Source: a bacterium (lineage in GTDB: Bacteria > Zhuqueibacterota > QNDG01 > JAFGCO01). Taken from it: a DNA stretch of 64,000 nucleotides. Of this stretch, positions 44,996-55,422 are shown piece by piece. The notes under the pieces are model-generated. The model saw nothing but the letters and a program-made list of their open reading frames with translations, had not been told where the DNA came from and ran no database searches. A program made the translations under genes and the position numbers. Numbering within the stretch: the first letter of the stretch is position 1; every line of letters starts with the position of its first letter. The stretch is taken from assembly GCA_016932575.1 (NCBI GenBank), contig JAFGCO010000002.1:62001-126000 (forward strand). Reading direction: 5' to 3'.

Positions 44996-46492
44996 TCACG
45001 ATTTTTCAGGCCGCATGTGGGGAAATAAAATAACATCCCGTATCGATGATGCATTGGTAAGCAGCATAACCAACCGATCAACACCAATACCCAATCCTGC
45101 CGTGGGCGGCATGCCATACTCCAAAGCGCGAAGGTAGTCTTCATCGATGACCATGGCCTCTTCATCTCCTTCAGCCCGAAGGGCAGCCTGATTTTCGAAC
45201 CGTTCACGTTGATCGATCGGATCATTTAATTCACTAAATGCATTACACAGCTCCTTGCCTCCTGCATACCCTTCAAATCGCTCAACAAGTCCGGCTTTTT
45301 TACGATGTTTCTTTGCAAGCGGAGATAATTCAACAGGATAATCGCATATGAACGTGGGATGAAATAATTTCGGTTCCACAAATTCACTGAATATGGTGTC
45401 GAGCATATTCGCTTTACTGGCTGATGGATCTATTTCAATTTTCAATTTATCAATGATTTTTCGGAGTTCCTTTTCATCTTTTCCGTAACAATCTTCTCCG
45501 GTTTCCATTTTTATACTTTCAAAAAAACCAATACGAGTCCATGGTTTTGCGAAATCCAATATTTGACCCTGATAAGAAATTTTTGTGTTATTGAAAACCT
45601 CCTGACAAATGCTCCGAATCATGTCTTCAACCAGATCCATCATATACTGATAATCCTGATAAGCCACATAAAGTTCCATCATTGTGAATTCAGGATTATG
45701 GTCCCGATCCATGCCTTCATTGCGAAAATCCTTCGCAATTTCAAACACCCCGTCAAATCCACCCACAATCAACCGTTTAAGATAAAGCTCGTCTGCAATG
45801 CGAAGGTATAAATCCACATCCAACGCGTTGTGATGAGTAATAAAGGGACGTGCAAATGCACCGCCGTAAATGGACTGTAAAACCGGTGTCTCCACTTCGA
45901 TAAATCCCTGATTTTCAAGATACCGGCGCATAACCGAAATTATTCTGGATCTGGCAATGAAAACGTTTTTAACATCTGGATTTACAATTAAATCAACATA
46001 GCGCTGCCTGTATCGCAATTCCTTATCACTGAACTGGTCGTAAATGATTTTTTCATCATCCTCTATTTTTTCTTTCACAACAGGCAAAGGACGCAAAGTT
46101 TTTGCCAGGAGTTCAATCGATTCGCACACAATGGTTATTTCACCGGTTTTTGTCCGGAACACATTCCCACAAATACCAATAAAATCACCAATATCAAGCA
46201 ATTTAAAAAGCGTATATGCTGATTCGCCTGTTTTATCCTGTTTTAAATAAATTTGAATGCGGCCTGTTTTGTCCATTATATGACCGAAACTGGCTTTACC
46301 CATCCTTCGAATAGACATCAAACGACCACTGACCGCAACATGAAATCCTTCTCCCCGGGTATCAAACTGTTCAATAATATCTTGTGCAAAATCAGTTTGC
46401 GCGAAGGTATAAGCGTATGCCGTCTGATTTATTTCTAAAATTTTATTCAGCTTATCAAGACGCTGTTTTCTTAATTCATCCAAAGGTTCCAA
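44996..46492 (-). CDS. lysS: Lysyl-tRNA synthetase, class II
   Basis: 498 residues, the normal size. The N-terminal OB fold (about 55-150) reads VAVSGRLMSIRRMGKASFGHIMDKTGRIQIYLK. The class II catalytic domain has motif 2 (FEIAKDFRNEGMDRDHNPEFTMMELYVAY, near 245-275) and motif 3 (GMPPTAGLGIGVDRLVMLLT, near 460-480). It charges tRNA-Lys with lysine in the cytoplasm. It follows prfB by 76 bp on the same strand, a gene pair often kept together in bacteria. The far C-terminus DVILFPHMRPE is typical. Confidence 0.97.
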   Translation of the reverse strand: MEPLDELRKQRLDKLNKILEINQTAYAYTFAQTDFAQDIIEQFDTRGEGFHVAVSGRLMSIRRMGKASFGHIMDKTGRIQIYLKQDKTGESAYTLFKLLDIGDFIGICGNVFRTKTGEITIVCESIELLAKTLRPLPVVKEKIEDDEKIIYDQFSDKELRYRQRYVDLIVNPDVKNVFIARSRIISVMRRYLENQGFIEVETPVLQSIYGGAFARPFITHHNALDVDLYLRIADELYLKRLIVGGFDGVFEIAKDFRNEGMDRDHNPEFTMMELYVAYQDYQYMMDLVEDMIRSICQEVFNNTKISYQGQILDFAKPWTRIGFFESIKMETGEDCYGKDEKELRKIIDKLKIEIDPSASKANMLDTIFSEFVEPKLFHPTFICDYPVELSPLAKKHRKKAGLVERFEGYAGGKELCNAFSELNDPIDQRERFENQAALRAEGDEEAMVIDEDYLRALEYGMPPTAGLGIGVDRLVMLLTNASSIRDVILFPHMRPEKS

Positions 46493-46568
46493 TCAATAGC
46501 CTCCCGGCTTGTATATTAAAACAGATAATTGAAAAAGGTAGCATAATTAACACAGAAAACCAAATATT

Positions 46569-47667
46569 TTATTCGCTGAACTTCAATAAATATTCACGAA
46601 TAAAGGTATCCAGATCACCATCCATGACCTGTTGAATATTCGATGTCTCGATATTGGTGCGATGATCTTTTACCATATTGTATGGATGAAATACATACGA
46701 CCGTATCTGACTTCCCCAGGCAATGTCTTTTTTCTGAGATTCAATCGCCTCTTTTTTCTTGTTTTCTTCTTCCTTTTCTTTCTGATACAGACGCGCAGCG
46801 AGAATCTTCATCGCATTGGCCTTGTTTTGATGCTGTGATCGTTCATTCTGACATTGCACAACAATGCCGGTGGGAATATGTGTGATGCGTACAGCCGAGC
46901 TTGTTTTATTCACATGTTGTCCTCCGGCTCCGGAAGCCCTGTACGTATCAATACGTAAATCACTGGGATTAATTTCGATATCAATATCTTCATCCAGTTC
47001 AGGATAGACAAACACCGAAGCAAATGAAGTATGGCGCCGTTTATTGGAATCAAAAGGAGAAATGCGTACCAGACGATGCACACCGGCTTCTGCTTTTAAA
47101 TATCCGTATGCCGAATCACCGACAACTTCCAATGAAACACTCTTGATACCGGCTTCATCTCCGTCCTGATGATCCATAACGTGTGTTTCAAAGCCGCGTC
47201 GCTGGCAATAGCGTAAATACATACGAAAGAGCATCTCTGCCCAATCCTGTGATTCTGTCCCCCCCGCACCGGGATGGATTGTTAAAATCGCATTTCTTGT
47301 ATCATCATCTCCGCCCAGCATACGGCGAAATTCCAGATTGGCAATATCCTTTTCCATCCTGTCCAAACTTTCTGCCACTTCATCAAATGTTTTTTTATCA
47401 TTTTCTTCTTTGGCAAGTTCTAAAAAAACAGTTATATCTTCAAGTTTGCCCTGCACATTTATCCAGGTTTCGGTCCATGACTTTAATTTGGTTATTTCTT
47501 TTAATACAGATTGCGCCTTTTCATTGTCATTCCAAAAATCAGGCTCCTGCGTTATTTTTTCCAGTTGATCTATTTTTTCCTGCTTATCGTCAATGTCAAA
47601 GATGCCTCCGTAAATCATCCAACCGTGATTGATATGAGTTGAGCCCATTGAGTAATTCGTCATACAT
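46569..47667 (-). CDS. prfB: Peptide chain release factor 2, with programmed +1 frameshift
   Basis: The true start is ATG at 47667-47665 after GAGGAG. The first 23 codons (MYDELLNG... to LRRHL) end at CTT and meet TGA at 47598-47596; shifting one base there continues as DIDDKQEKIDQLEKI to the stop at 46569, for 365 residues. A continuous-frame start at 47663 can be drawn but gives a non-homologous N-terminus. RF2 recognises UGA and UAA: SPF in RLVRISPFDSN is the RF2 anticodon-like tripeptide, and GAGGQ in ASGAGGQHVNKTSS is the hydrolysis motif. Expression is autoregulated through its own UGA. It is preceded by a near-consensus promoter. Confidence 0.97.
47595..47610 (-). promoter_or_regulatory. 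prfB: RF2 programmed frameshift site
   Basis: On the minus strand CGGAGG, CAT, CTT, TGA, C follow in order. This is the classical arrangement: an internal Shine-Dalgarno-like element three bases before a CTT slippery codon, then UGA C. When RF2 is scarce, ribosomes pause at UGA and slip +1. Confidence 0.95.
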
Positions 47668-47709
47668 TGCTTGCTCCTCTTCTCTTATTTTATTCCGCAA
47701 AACAGGATC

Positions 47710-47738
47710 AATATACAGATTGTATAAACTGTTGTCAA
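47710..47738 (-). promoter_or_regulatory. prfB promoter
   Basis: On the minus strand TTGACA (47738-47733), a 17-bp spacer and TATATT (47715-47710) lie 43 bp before the prfB start. The remainder of the 172-bp gap to purD contains only weak dyads. Confidence 0.8.
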
Positions 47739-47839
47739 GGCGATCAATGATAAAAAAATGAATTCAGGAATATTCACAAAAAGCCGAACACTGTTTGTTT
47801 ATGAATTTCAATGTGAAGTCAAGATGCATCTAAAACCAA

Positions 47840-49105
47840 TCACCGTTTCAATGCCCGGTGGCCGATATCTTTACGATAATATGCACCATCAAAAGCAATT
47901 TTCCCAACGGCCCGATAAGCCCTTTCCCGTGCCTGTAAAAATGTTTTTCCAGTCGCAGTAACACCCAACACGCGTCCACCTGAAGTGATTATCTGGTCAT
48001 TTTCTTTTTTCGTAGCCGCATGAAATACCATAACATCCTGGTTGACATCGTCCAGACCATAAATTTGCTTTCCCTTTTGATAAGATCCCGGATACCCACC
48101 GGACGCCATGACAACGCAGATGCAGGATCTGGGAGTAATTTTGGGCATTTTGGTTTTTAAACGACCTTCGGCGACTTCCATCATTAAATCGACAAGATCG
48201 GTTTTTAAAAGGGGAATAATGGCCTGAATTTCCGGATCGCCAAATCTGCAGTTGTATTCAACAATTTTTGGACCCGCTTTTGTTATCATCAATCCGGCGT
48301 ACAACACACCCTGATATAGCCGGTTTTCTGTTTTCATCCCCTCAATTGTCGGACGAATAATTTCTTCTTCAATACGGTGTAATAATGCATCATCCACTAC
48401 AGGTGCCGGTGCATAAGCCCCCATACCACCTGTATTCGGACCTTTGTCTCCTTCAAACACGGCTTTATGATCTTGAGCAGCCGGAAGTGTTACAAATCGT
48501 TCGCCATCTGTAATGGCCAGGATGGAAGCTTCTTCTCCCTCCATGTACTCTTCAATCACCAGCCGATTCCCGGCATCACCAAATTTCTTTGCCTCCATAA
48601 TGTCTTCTATTCCCTGAAATGCCTCACTTCGGTTTTGACAGATTAAAACACCTTTGCCGGCAGCCAGCCCATCGGCTTTGAGTACGTAGGGCGGCTGATT
48701 GTCATGTATGTATTGTACAGCCTCTTCCGAATTATCAAATGTTTGATAATCGGATGTAGGAATATTATATTTTGACAAGAAATTCTTCGTAAAAGCCTTA
48801 CTGCCTTCCAGCACGGCTGCTTCTTTGCTGGGCCCGAAAACAGCCAGTCCACGCTGTTTAAACGCATCCGCAATACCCAACGTCAATGGTAATTCCGGAC
48901 CGACAACAGTCAAATCAATCGACTTTTTAAATGCAAAACCGGTCAGGGCTTTAAAATCTGTCACATCAATATCCACACAGTCGGCCAGGTCACCGATACC
49001 ACCGTTTCCTGGGGCGCAATAAATTTTTTCTATATATGGACTTTGGGCAATTTTCCAGACCAAAGCATGTTCTCTGCCTCCGCTTCCAATGACCAAAATT
49101 TTCAT
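47840..49105 (-). CDS. purD: Phosphoribosylamine-glycine ligase (GAR synthetase) PurD
   Basis: 421 residues, the usual length. The N-terminal block [19 protein letters not shown], the ATP-grasp motif [16 protein letters not shown] near 140-155, the glycine-rich [19 protein letters not shown], and [15 protein letters not shown] are all diagnostic. It joins phosphoribosylamine and glycine in purine synthesis, using ATP. Its start overlaps the uvrB stop by four bases, so it is translated from the uvrB transcript. Other purine genes are not adjacent. Confidence 0.97.
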   Translation of the reverse strand: MKILVIGSGGREHALVWKIAQSPYIEKIYCAPGNGGIGDLADCVDIDVTDFKALTGFAFKKSIDLTVVGPELPLTLGIADAFKQRGLAVFGPSKEAAVLEGSKAFTKNFLSKYNIPTSDYQTFDNSEEAVQYIHDNQPPYVLKADGLAAGKGVLICQNRSEAFQGIEDIMEAKKFGDAGNRLVIEEYMEGEEASILAITDGERFVTLPAAQDHKAVFEGDKGPNTGGMGAYAPAPVVDDALLHRIEEEIIRPTIEGMKTENRLYQGVLYAGLMITKAGPKIVEYNCRFGDPEIQAIIPLLKTDLVDLMMEVAEGRLKTKMPKITPRSCICVVMASGGYPGSYQKGKQIYGLDDVNQDVMVFHAATKKENDQIITSGGRVLGVTATGKTFLQARERAYRAVGKIAFDGAYYRKDIGHRALKR

Positions 49106-51120
49106 CGCCTTCTCCTTGCATATTGAACTTGTCGTTTTTTCACCGATTTTTCGCGTAACCTTTGAATCTCATCACGAAGTTCAGCTGCTCGTTCAAAATC
49201 CAAACGTTCTGCCGACGCAAGCATTTCAAGCTCAAGTTTTTCCAGAAGATCTTCCTTTTCCAGTTTTGATAAATTATTGAACGAGGATTCACTCAGGATT
49301 TCCACATGTTTTTCATCTGCGACAGATGTGACGGAAAGAATGGCATCCACAGATTTATATATGGTTTCAGGCATAATATGATGCCTTTTGTTATATAACT
49401 GCTGTATTTTTCTTCTGCGGTTGGTTTCGTATACCAATTTTTGTATAGAATCGGTGATATTATCCGCATATAAAACAACTCTGCCCTGAACATTACGGGC
49501 AGCGCGGCCTGCTGTTTGGATCAATGATCTCTCTGAGCGCAGAAATCCCTCTTTATCTGCATCGAGTATCGCCACCATAGAAACTTCGGGCAGATCCAGG
49601 CCTTCTCGTAAAAGATTGATACCTACCAGTACATCAAACTCACCCAACCTGAGTCCCCTGAGAATTTCCACGCGATCCAAAGCGTTGATCTCCGAATGCA
49701 GATATCGAACCCTAATATCCATTTCACCCAGATACTCGGATAAATTTTCAGCCATACGTTTGGTTAAAGTTGTGACCAGAACGCGCTCACTATTTTCAAC
49801 GCGCTGTCTGATTTCATGAATCAAATCATCGATCTGTCCCTTCGTGGGCCGAATGACAACTTCCGGATCCATCAATCCAGTCGGTCGGATAATCTGTTCA
49901 ACGATAACGCCCCCGGATTTTTCCAGCTCATAGTCCGCAGGAGTTGCAGATACAAAAATAACCTGAGGACTCATGGATTCAAATTCATCGAATTTAAGCG
50001 GGCGATTATCCAGTGCAGACGGCAGACGAAAACCATGCTCTACCAGGGTTGTTTTCCTGGATCGGTCTCCATTGTACATGGCACGAATTTGCGGAACGGT
50101 TACATGAGATTCGTCAATCATGATTAAAAAATCATCCGGAAAATAATCCAGCAGGCAAAAGGGACGAAATCCGGGTTCACGCCCAGCAAGATGACGAGAG
50201 TAATTTTCAATGCCATTACAATATCCAATTTCCTTCATCATTTCAATATCGTACAGCGTTCTTGATTCCAGTCGCTGCGCTTCGAGTAATTTACTCTGAG
50301 ATTTAAAATATTTCAACCGGTCCTGAAGTTCTTGTTGAATACTCGTTATCGCAGCCTTTAACTTGGGAGATGTCGTGACAAAATGTTTCGCCGGATAAAC
50401 AGATATCACAGGCTTTTCTTCCAGCACTTCTCCGGTCAGCGGATTAATTTCCATAATATTATCCACCCTGTCTCCCCAAAGCTCTATACGGATCGCATGA
50501 TTTTCATATGCAGGAAAAATTTCCACAACATCGCCACGAACCCGGAATGTCCCCCTGTGAAAATCCAGGTCATTTCGTGAATAATGAATATCGATCAGTC
50601 GTTCAAGAATTTGACGGCGGCCAAAGGTCTTATCTTTTTGAATAAAAAGAAATTGATCCTGAAAATCCTGAGGGGAGCCCAAACCATAGATACAGGACAC
50701 CGACGCCACAATAATAACATCATCCCGCTGCATTAAACTGCTTGTGGCTTTGAGCCGCAAACGATCTATTTCCTGATTAATGGATGAATCTTTTTCAATA
50801 TAAGTATCCGATTTGGGGATGTATGCTTCCGGCTGATAATAATCATAATAGCTGATAAAATATTCAACAGCATTATTCGGAAAAAATCCTTTGAATTCAC
50901 CATAGAGCTGGGCAGCCAACGTCTTGTTATGAGAAATCACCAATGTGGGTTTTCCGATATTGGCAATGACATGGGCCATCGTGAAGGTTTTACCAGAACC
51001 GGTTACTCCCAATAACGTTTGAAACCGGCTCTTTTTTTCAAGCCCTTCTGTCAGGGAACGAATGGCTTTGGGTTGATCCCCTTTCGGCTCAAAGTCTGAA
51101 ACTATTTGAAAGATAGCCAT
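49102..51120 (-). CDS. uvrB: Excinuclease ABC subunit B UvrB
   Basis: 672 residues. Walker A is [12 protein letters not shown] near 40-50. The beta-hairpin that inserts into DNA is in [24 protein letters not shown] near 90-115. Further helicase motifs include [14 protein letters not shown] and [19 protein letters not shown]. The C-terminal UVR domain ([25 protein letters not shown], about 630-655) contacts UvrC. It works with UvrA and UvrC in nucleotide excision repair. It starts about 70 bp downstream of a near-consensus promoter and drives purD. The leader contains a short TACGGAT/ATCCGTA hairpin (51150-51175). Confidence 0.97.
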   Translation of the reverse strand: MAIFQIVSDFEPKGDQPKAIRSLTEGLEKKSRFQTLLGVTGSGKTFTMAHVIANIGKPTLVISHNKTLAAQLYGEFKGFFPNNAVEYFISYYDYYQPEAYIPKSDTYIEKDSSINQEIDRLRLKATSSLMQRDDVIIVASVSCIYGLGSPQDFQDQFLFIQKDKTFGRRQILERLIDIHYSRNDLDFHRGTFRVRGDVVEIFPAYENHAIRIELWGDRVDNIMEINPLTGEVLEEKPVISVYPAKHFVTTSPKLKAAITSIQQELQDRLKYFKSQSKLLEAQRLESRTLYDIEMMKEIGYCNGIENYSRHLAGREPGFRPFCLLDYFPDDFLIMIDESHVTVPQIRAMYNGDRSRKTTLVEHGFRLPSALDNRPLKFDEFESMSPQVIFVSATPADYELEKSGGVIVEQIIRPTGLMDPEVVIRPTKGQIDDLIHEIRQRVENSERVLVTTLTKRMAENLSEYLGEMDIRVRYLHSEINALDRVEILRGLRLGEFDVLVGINLLREGLDLPEVSMVAILDADKEGFLRSERSLIQTAGRAARNVQGRVVLYADNITDSIQKLVYETNRRRKIQQLYNKRHHIMPETIYKSVDAILSVTSVADEKHVEILSESSFNNLSKLEKEDLLEKLELEMLASAERLDFERAAELRDEIQRLREKSVKKRQVQYARRRR

Positions 51121-51189
51121 GTCTTAGTAAAAGTTATTAATTCGTGTTGTACGGATTAAATTTGAGTCATCCGTAATAGGAATTCAAAT

Positions 51190-51218
51190 AATTTACAGGA
51201 TATTCTGAGGAATGTCAA
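51190..51218 (-). promoter_or_regulatory. uvrB-purD promoter
   Basis: On the minus strand TTGACA (51218-51213), a 17-bp spacer and TAAATT (51195-51190) are found. It is divergent from the plus-strand promoter 15 bp away. No LexA-type box is obvious next to it. Confidence 0.75.
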
Positions 51219-51232
51219 GATCAATAACGTAC

Positions 51233-51261
51233 TTGACAATGTCCATAAAATATCGTAAACT
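51233..51261 (+). promoter_or_regulatory. Promoter of the 51309-55059 cluster
   Basis: TTGACA (51233-51238), a 17-bp spacer and TAAACT (51256-51261) lie 47 bp before the lipoprotein start, back to back with the uvrB promoter. Confidence 0.75.
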
Positions 51262-51308
51262 TAAACCTTGAAATTCAATAGACAAACGACAAGACAAGAG
51301 CGTTCAAT

Positions 51309-52460
51309 ATGAAAAAACTGTATTATATTTTTGGATTCATTGGACTGATTACATTGATACAATGTACACAGAAAAAAGCCAATCCCATTGGATCCGAATA
51401 TTTCGATAATCAGGATTTGGCTGAAGTCAAACATCAAACATTTTATGCCTCGAGTACAGACACATCTTTTTATGTGCCCGCACAAAACGGAACCGGAGAG
51501 TTTTTATATATGGGTACGATGGGAGATATCCATGCAGGCTCATTTATCCGATTTACCGATATAGAAGACACATCTGATATAGACAGTGCCGTGGTATTGC
51601 TGAAAGTCTATCGTATCGAAAACAATAATGACATTCCCGCTGAGATCAATGTATATAAGATAACATCATCCTGGGATGATTTAACAATGACTTCAGATGA
51701 TTTCGATGCTACCATGATTGGAGATTGCCTGGGCAGCATCCATGTCAGTTCAGATTCAACAGATTCGCTTTTTTTTAAACTGGATCCTGAACTGGTTTCT
51801 TTATGGATGGATACAACCACTTCTGATGCAAACTACGGGCTTTATCTTGATTCTGAGAATGATTTTATGCTGAATTGCTACAGCAGGGATATCAGCTCCG
51901 AAACCGGTGCGGGTCCGGAATTGCTTCTCTATTTTACGGAAGACAGTACACGGTATCCTGAGAATTATGAATCCACGAATGATATATTTATCGCTGATTC
52001 AAAAACACAGCCGAACGATATTCATCTGATCATTGAAAGCGGTACGGCCTATCGTTCGTTTCTTGAATTCGATTTGTCATCATTCGTTCCCAATGCAATT
52101 ATCAATCGTGCGATAATTACGCTGACAGCAGATACAATGAAAACACTGCCGCTGTCAGATAAGTCAAAAGGCTTAACCGCCTGTTATCTGGATAGCGCCT
52201 TCGATGATCTCACGACGGTAGAATGCGAATCACAAAACAGTTCGACAGGGATTTTTAAAGAAGGCAAAGGCACCATTTATTTTACATTTCAGATCCAAGA
52301 GATTATTTCAGATCAGTTAGACAATATGGGATTTTTAATCAAGGGGCAATATGAATTTGCTGAATTATCACGGATGGTTTTTTACAGTCAAGCAGCCGAT
52401 TCTTCTTTGCAACCCAGGCTGGATGTCACATATACGCTGCCTCCGGTTAATCAACTTTGA
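51309..52460 (+). CDS. Lipoprotein with two DNRLRE-like beta-sandwich regions
   Basis: 383 residues. The lipobox LITLIQC places the lipidated Cys at about residue 20. The mature protein has two related halves. The first has FIRFTDIEDTSDIDSAVVLLKVYRI, INVYKITSSWDDLTMTSDDF. The second has RSFLEFDLSSFVPNAIINRAIITLT. This is the pattern of DNRLRE domains, extracellular jelly-roll modules found on secreted proteins of many phyla. The function is probably structural or adhesive. It is first of three same-strand genes and lies 3 bp before the outer-membrane protein reading frame. No enzyme motif was seen. Confidence 0.7.
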   Translation: MKKLYYIFGFIGLITLIQCTQKKANPIGSEYFDNQDLAEVKHQTFYASSTDTSFYVPAQNGTGEFLYMGTMGDIHAGSFIRFTDIEDTSDIDSAVVLLKVYRIENNNDIPAEINVYKITSSWDDLTMTSDDFDATMIGDCLGSIHVSSDSTDSLFFKLDPELVSLWMDTTTSDANYGLYLDSENDFMLNCYSRDISSETGAGPELLLYFTEDSTRYPENYESTNDIFIADSKTQPNDIHLIIESGTAYRSFLEFDLSSFVPNAIINRAIITLTADTMKTLPLSDKSKGLTACYLDSAFDDLTTVECESQNSSTGIFKEGKGTIYFTFQIQEIISDQLDNMGFLIKGQYEFAELSRMVFYSQAADSSLQPRLDVTYTLPPVNQL

Positions 52461-52475
52461 TAAATGGAGCGTTTC

Positions 52476-53693
52476 ATGAAATTGACTTCAATTTTACTGT
52501 TCATTTTTAATACTTTTTCATTTATTCAGGCAGGATCTGTTCACTCTTCAGAGGGATTAGGTCTGCCCCTCCTGCCAGCCAATGGTCAAAGTATGGGCAT
52601 GGGAGGTGTATCCATCGCAGTTCCGGATGAATTTAATCTGCCCAGAGTCAATCCGGCAGGATTGTATGCCATCCAACTCTCTCGTTTTGCGATTCAATAT
52701 CGCTATGAGTCCAATAAATACAAGACCGATGAAGGATCAGCCCGTTCACCGCATTCCAATTTTGACGGCTTTATATTCGGAATACCAATCGCCTCCCGCT
52801 GTGCTTTGGCTTTCGGGCTGAAACCCTATTCCCAGGTTAATTATAAAACCTCGCTTTCAAATCAGGTGAACAACACATCTTTCAGTCAAATTGTCAGTGG
52901 TTCTGGAGGATTAAACACACTGGATCTTTCAGGATCTCTGAAATTATTGAAATCCCTGGCCATTGGTATTTCCTGCCATTTTTACTTTGGCCTGATCGAA
53001 AAAAACTGGTTGGTCGATTTTACTGAAAGTCAATATTATACGACAAAGGATACTTATGCCACAAAAGCAACAGGCTATGGAACGACTGTCGGATTACAAT
53101 ATGAACCAATATCGGGCCTGATATTAGGCACTGTATTCAAGCCTTCAACGAAACTCAAATCAAAAACCTATCTTGATTATAAGGCCATTGAGGACAATTC
53201 TGAAACGACATATATCTATTATCGTGATACATTAAACGGACATATTGATATTCCCGCTTCCATCGGTTTTGGTTTAGGATGGCGCATTAATAACAGATTG
53301 CGACTCGGCTCGGACATGATATATACTGATTGGAAAAGCATGAAAATAAATGATCATACGTCAGATAATACACAATCTGTCATGCAATATGCTTTTGGCT
53401 TCGAATACCATGCTTCACATAATCCCTATGCCTCTCTTTTTAAAAAATGTGTTTATAGGGCAGGATTCTCCTATCATCCCTTATATATCAAAAACGAAAC
53501 AAACGATTCGATTCATGAGTGGTGGGTGACAACCGGTATCAGTATTCCAATCTGGAACAATTCTTCACGGGCAAATATTGCGATTGGTTATGGACAACGC
53601 GGTTCTCAGGATGCAAATGGTTTGTCTGAAAAATTGTTACGAATCATCCTTTCACTTGATGCTGGAGAAAAATGGTTTGTACGAAGGCGTTAA
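52476..53693 (+). CDS. FadL/PorV-like outer-membrane beta-barrel protein
   Basis: About 405 residues from the ATG at 52476, for which ATGGAGCG supplies the ribosome site; the ATG at 52464 contains that site and is less likely. The signal peptide ends near FIQA. The mature start LLPANGQSMGMGGVSIAVPDEFNLPRVNPAGL is the typical opening of OmpP1/FadL/TodX and PorV-like barrels (SxGxGGAxxA...xxNPA). Repeated amphipathic strands run to a basic C-terminus (GEKWFVRRR). It may transport a hydrophobic compound or serve the outer-membrane part of a secretion system; sequence alone does not decide. It lies between two lipoprotein genes. Confidence 0.7.
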   Translation: MKLTSILLFIFNTFSFIQAGSVHSSEGLGLPLLPANGQSMGMGGVSIAVPDEFNLPRVNPAGLYAIQLSRFAIQYRYESNKYKTDEGSARSPHSNFDGFIFGIPIASRCALAFGLKPYSQVNYKTSLSNQVNNTSFSQIVSGSGGLNTLDLSGSLKLLKSLAIGISCHFYFGLIEKNWLVDFTESQYYTTKDTYATKATGYGTTVGLQYEPISGLILGTVFKPSTKLKSKTYLDYKAIEDNSETTYIYYRDTLNGHIDIPASIGFGLGWRINNRLRLGSDMIYTDWKSMKINDHTSDNTQSVMQYAFGFEYHASHNPYASLFKKCVYRAGFSYHPLYIKNETNDSIHEWWVTTGISIPIWNNSSRANIAIGYGQRGSQDANGLSEKLLRIILSLDAGEKWFVRRR

Positions 53694-53787
53694 GTTAAAA
53701 AACAACTTGATTTTTATACCAAAATATTGTAAAATTACAATTCATTTATAAACGAATAGCATCATTAGGATTGCAAGGAGGATTTTC

Positions 53788-55059
53788 GTGCATAAAATCA
53801 AGCAATTAATCATTTTCGCAGGATTATTAGGAATCCTGTCTATGTTGTTTTTAGTCAACAGTTGCGTCACAACTCCCCCAAAAGAATTAACCCCTGAACA
53901 GCGACAAGCGATCCAGGATTCTGTTATGCAAGCGAAAAAAGATTCACTGAATCTGCTTTGGAGCCTGGGTTATGAACACTACAAACAAAAAAGTTATGAA
54001 AACGCAAAAAAGTATTTTCGTAAAATCGCATTCATGGATTTTATGGGATTAAAAGACCGTCGACTTCAAAAGGTATATCAATACCTGGGCACATGCTATA
54101 TGCATCAAGAAACAGCCGATCCAGACAGTGCAGAATGGTCTTATATTCGCGGTATAGAACAACTGCCTGACTATCCTTATAATTATGAAATGCTTGCTTA
54201 TATATATAAAACCCGCGGAGAAACAGAAAAAGCCATCGAAATGTACACCACACTTACGGGGCTGATTCCCGATACATCGCTTTACTGGGTAGAACTCGGG
54301 AAACTGCTCGTTCTTGAAAATAACTGTGATGATGGAATTACCGCGCTCCGGGAAGGCGTGGCAAGGGAACCGGACAATTCTGATATTTTACAAACATTAT
54401 CCGAATCTATGAAAGACTGTGGCGTGGATACCGAAGAAATCATCCAGTCACTTGAAGCACTTGTCAACCAGGAACCGGATAATATACAACATCGCATTGA
54501 TTTGGCCAGAAATTATATGGATATCTTTGAATTTAGAAAGGCCTCCGTGCATTTAGAGACTGCTTCAGCTCTTGAGCCAGAGAATCTTACCGTTCTTGAA
54601 CTCGTTGGCAAATGTTATCAAGAAATCGGCCAATACAGCAAAGCTGTGGATGCTTATAATAAAATTTTAACGATTCAACCCAAAAATCTGGGTGCATTGT
54701 GCAATATGGCCATTGCATATTCATCCAAGTCTCAATATACTGCTGCTCTTTCGCAGGTAAACAAGGCTAATGCGATAAATCCCGATTACGGTTATGTGTA
54801 TATCACCAGAGGAATCATTTTTGAAACTGCTGCGGATAAATGCACGGAAGCCAAAGATGGAAAAATTGAATTTAGTGATAAATTGGCTTATGAACTTGCC
54901 TATAAAGAATACGTCAGAGCAACAAAAGACATATCAACCAAATCCGAAGCCAATAGAAGGATCGGATATGTCAAACCCTTGCTACCGACTCGAGCGGATA
55001 TTTTTATGAACAAAGGGCAGATTCGGCCTGAAGGATCCTGCTACGAATGGATTCCATAG
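53788..55059 (+). CDS. TPR-repeat lipoprotein
   Basis: 423 residues from GTG at 53788 after AAGGAGG. The lipobox VNSC gives lipidation near residue 26. The mature protein is a superhelix of about eight TPRs. Examples are LWSLGYEHYKQKSYENAKKYFRKIAF, YEMLAYIYKTRGETEKAIEMYTTLTGL, VELGKLLVLENNCDDGITALREGV, ELVGKCYQEIGQYSKAVDAYNKILTI, and NMAIAYSSKSQYTAALSQVNKANAI. These mediate protein contacts, probably on the periplasmic face of the outer membrane next to the barrel encoded just upstream. No catalytic domain. It is followed by the 363-bp gap before glyA. Confidence 0.8.
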   Translation: MHKIKQLIIFAGLLGILSMLFLVNSCVTTPPKELTPEQRQAIQDSVMQAKKDSLNLLWSLGYEHYKQKSYENAKKYFRKIAFMDFMGLKDRRLQKVYQYLGTCYMHQETADPDSAEWSYIRGIEQLPDYPYNYEMLAYIYKTRGETEKAIEMYTTLTGLIPDTSLYWVELGKLLVLENNCDDGITALREGVAREPDNSDILQTLSESMKDCGVDTEEIIQSLEALVNQEPDNIQHRIDLARNYMDIFEFRKASVHLETASALEPENLTVLELVGKCYQEIGQYSKAVDAYNKILTIQPKNLGALCNMAIAYSSKSQYTAALSQVNKANAINPDYGYVYITRGIIFETAADKCTEAKDGKIEFSDKLAYELAYKEYVRATKDISTKSEANRRIGYVKPLLPTRADIFMNKGQIRPEGSCYEWIP

Positions 55060-55372
55060 TGTATAACAATAATCATATTTGATTTGTGCCAGAAGTAGTC
55101 TGTCAGAAATTATTATTCTTTAATGTAACTGTATAATTCTTTATTAGGACATGCCAAATACAGCAATTGAGCGTTATTTATTGTCAGAGGACATTTTTCC
55201 AGCCTCTGGCAGACAGCAGAAGAAATTCAAAACCTGTGCAGGATAAAATCATACATGGCCTTCAGAATGTTTGATTCTATATCATGACCGGAACCGTATT
55301 CAACGGATTTCTGTTATGCTTAAGAAATTACGGTGGATATAAAGTTAAAAACAGGCGATTATCAAATACCAT
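55060..55372. other. Non-coding gap upstream of glyA
   Basis: I see no gene, tRNA or glycine-riboswitch core here. Two GGACAT half-sites (near 55148 and 55189) echo the arms of the palindrome at 55373-55392. Confidence 0.5.
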
Positions 55373-55392
55373 AATGGGACATATGTCCCATT
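55373..55392. promoter_or_regulatory. 20-bp perfect palindrome upstream of the glyA-nrdR-rnf operon
   Basis: AATGGGACATATGTCCCATT is its own reverse complement. It lies 30 bp before the glyA start, where a dimeric regulator could cover the promoter or early transcript. It does not match the NrdR box, the Fnr/Crp site or the Rex site I know. The cognate protein is unknown. Confidence 0.6.
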
Positions 55393-55422
55393 TGCTGTAT
55401 ATAGTAAGAAAAGGAGAATTCC

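Noticed and set aside
47668-47839. A terminator after purD
   Set aside because: Only weak dyads without a proper stem and T-run were seen; the clear element in this gap is the prfB promoter.
55060-55422. Glycine riboswitch or tRNA upstream of glyA
   Set aside because: No tandem glycine aptamer core, cloverleaf or CCA end could be drawn; only the palindrome and half-sites stand out.
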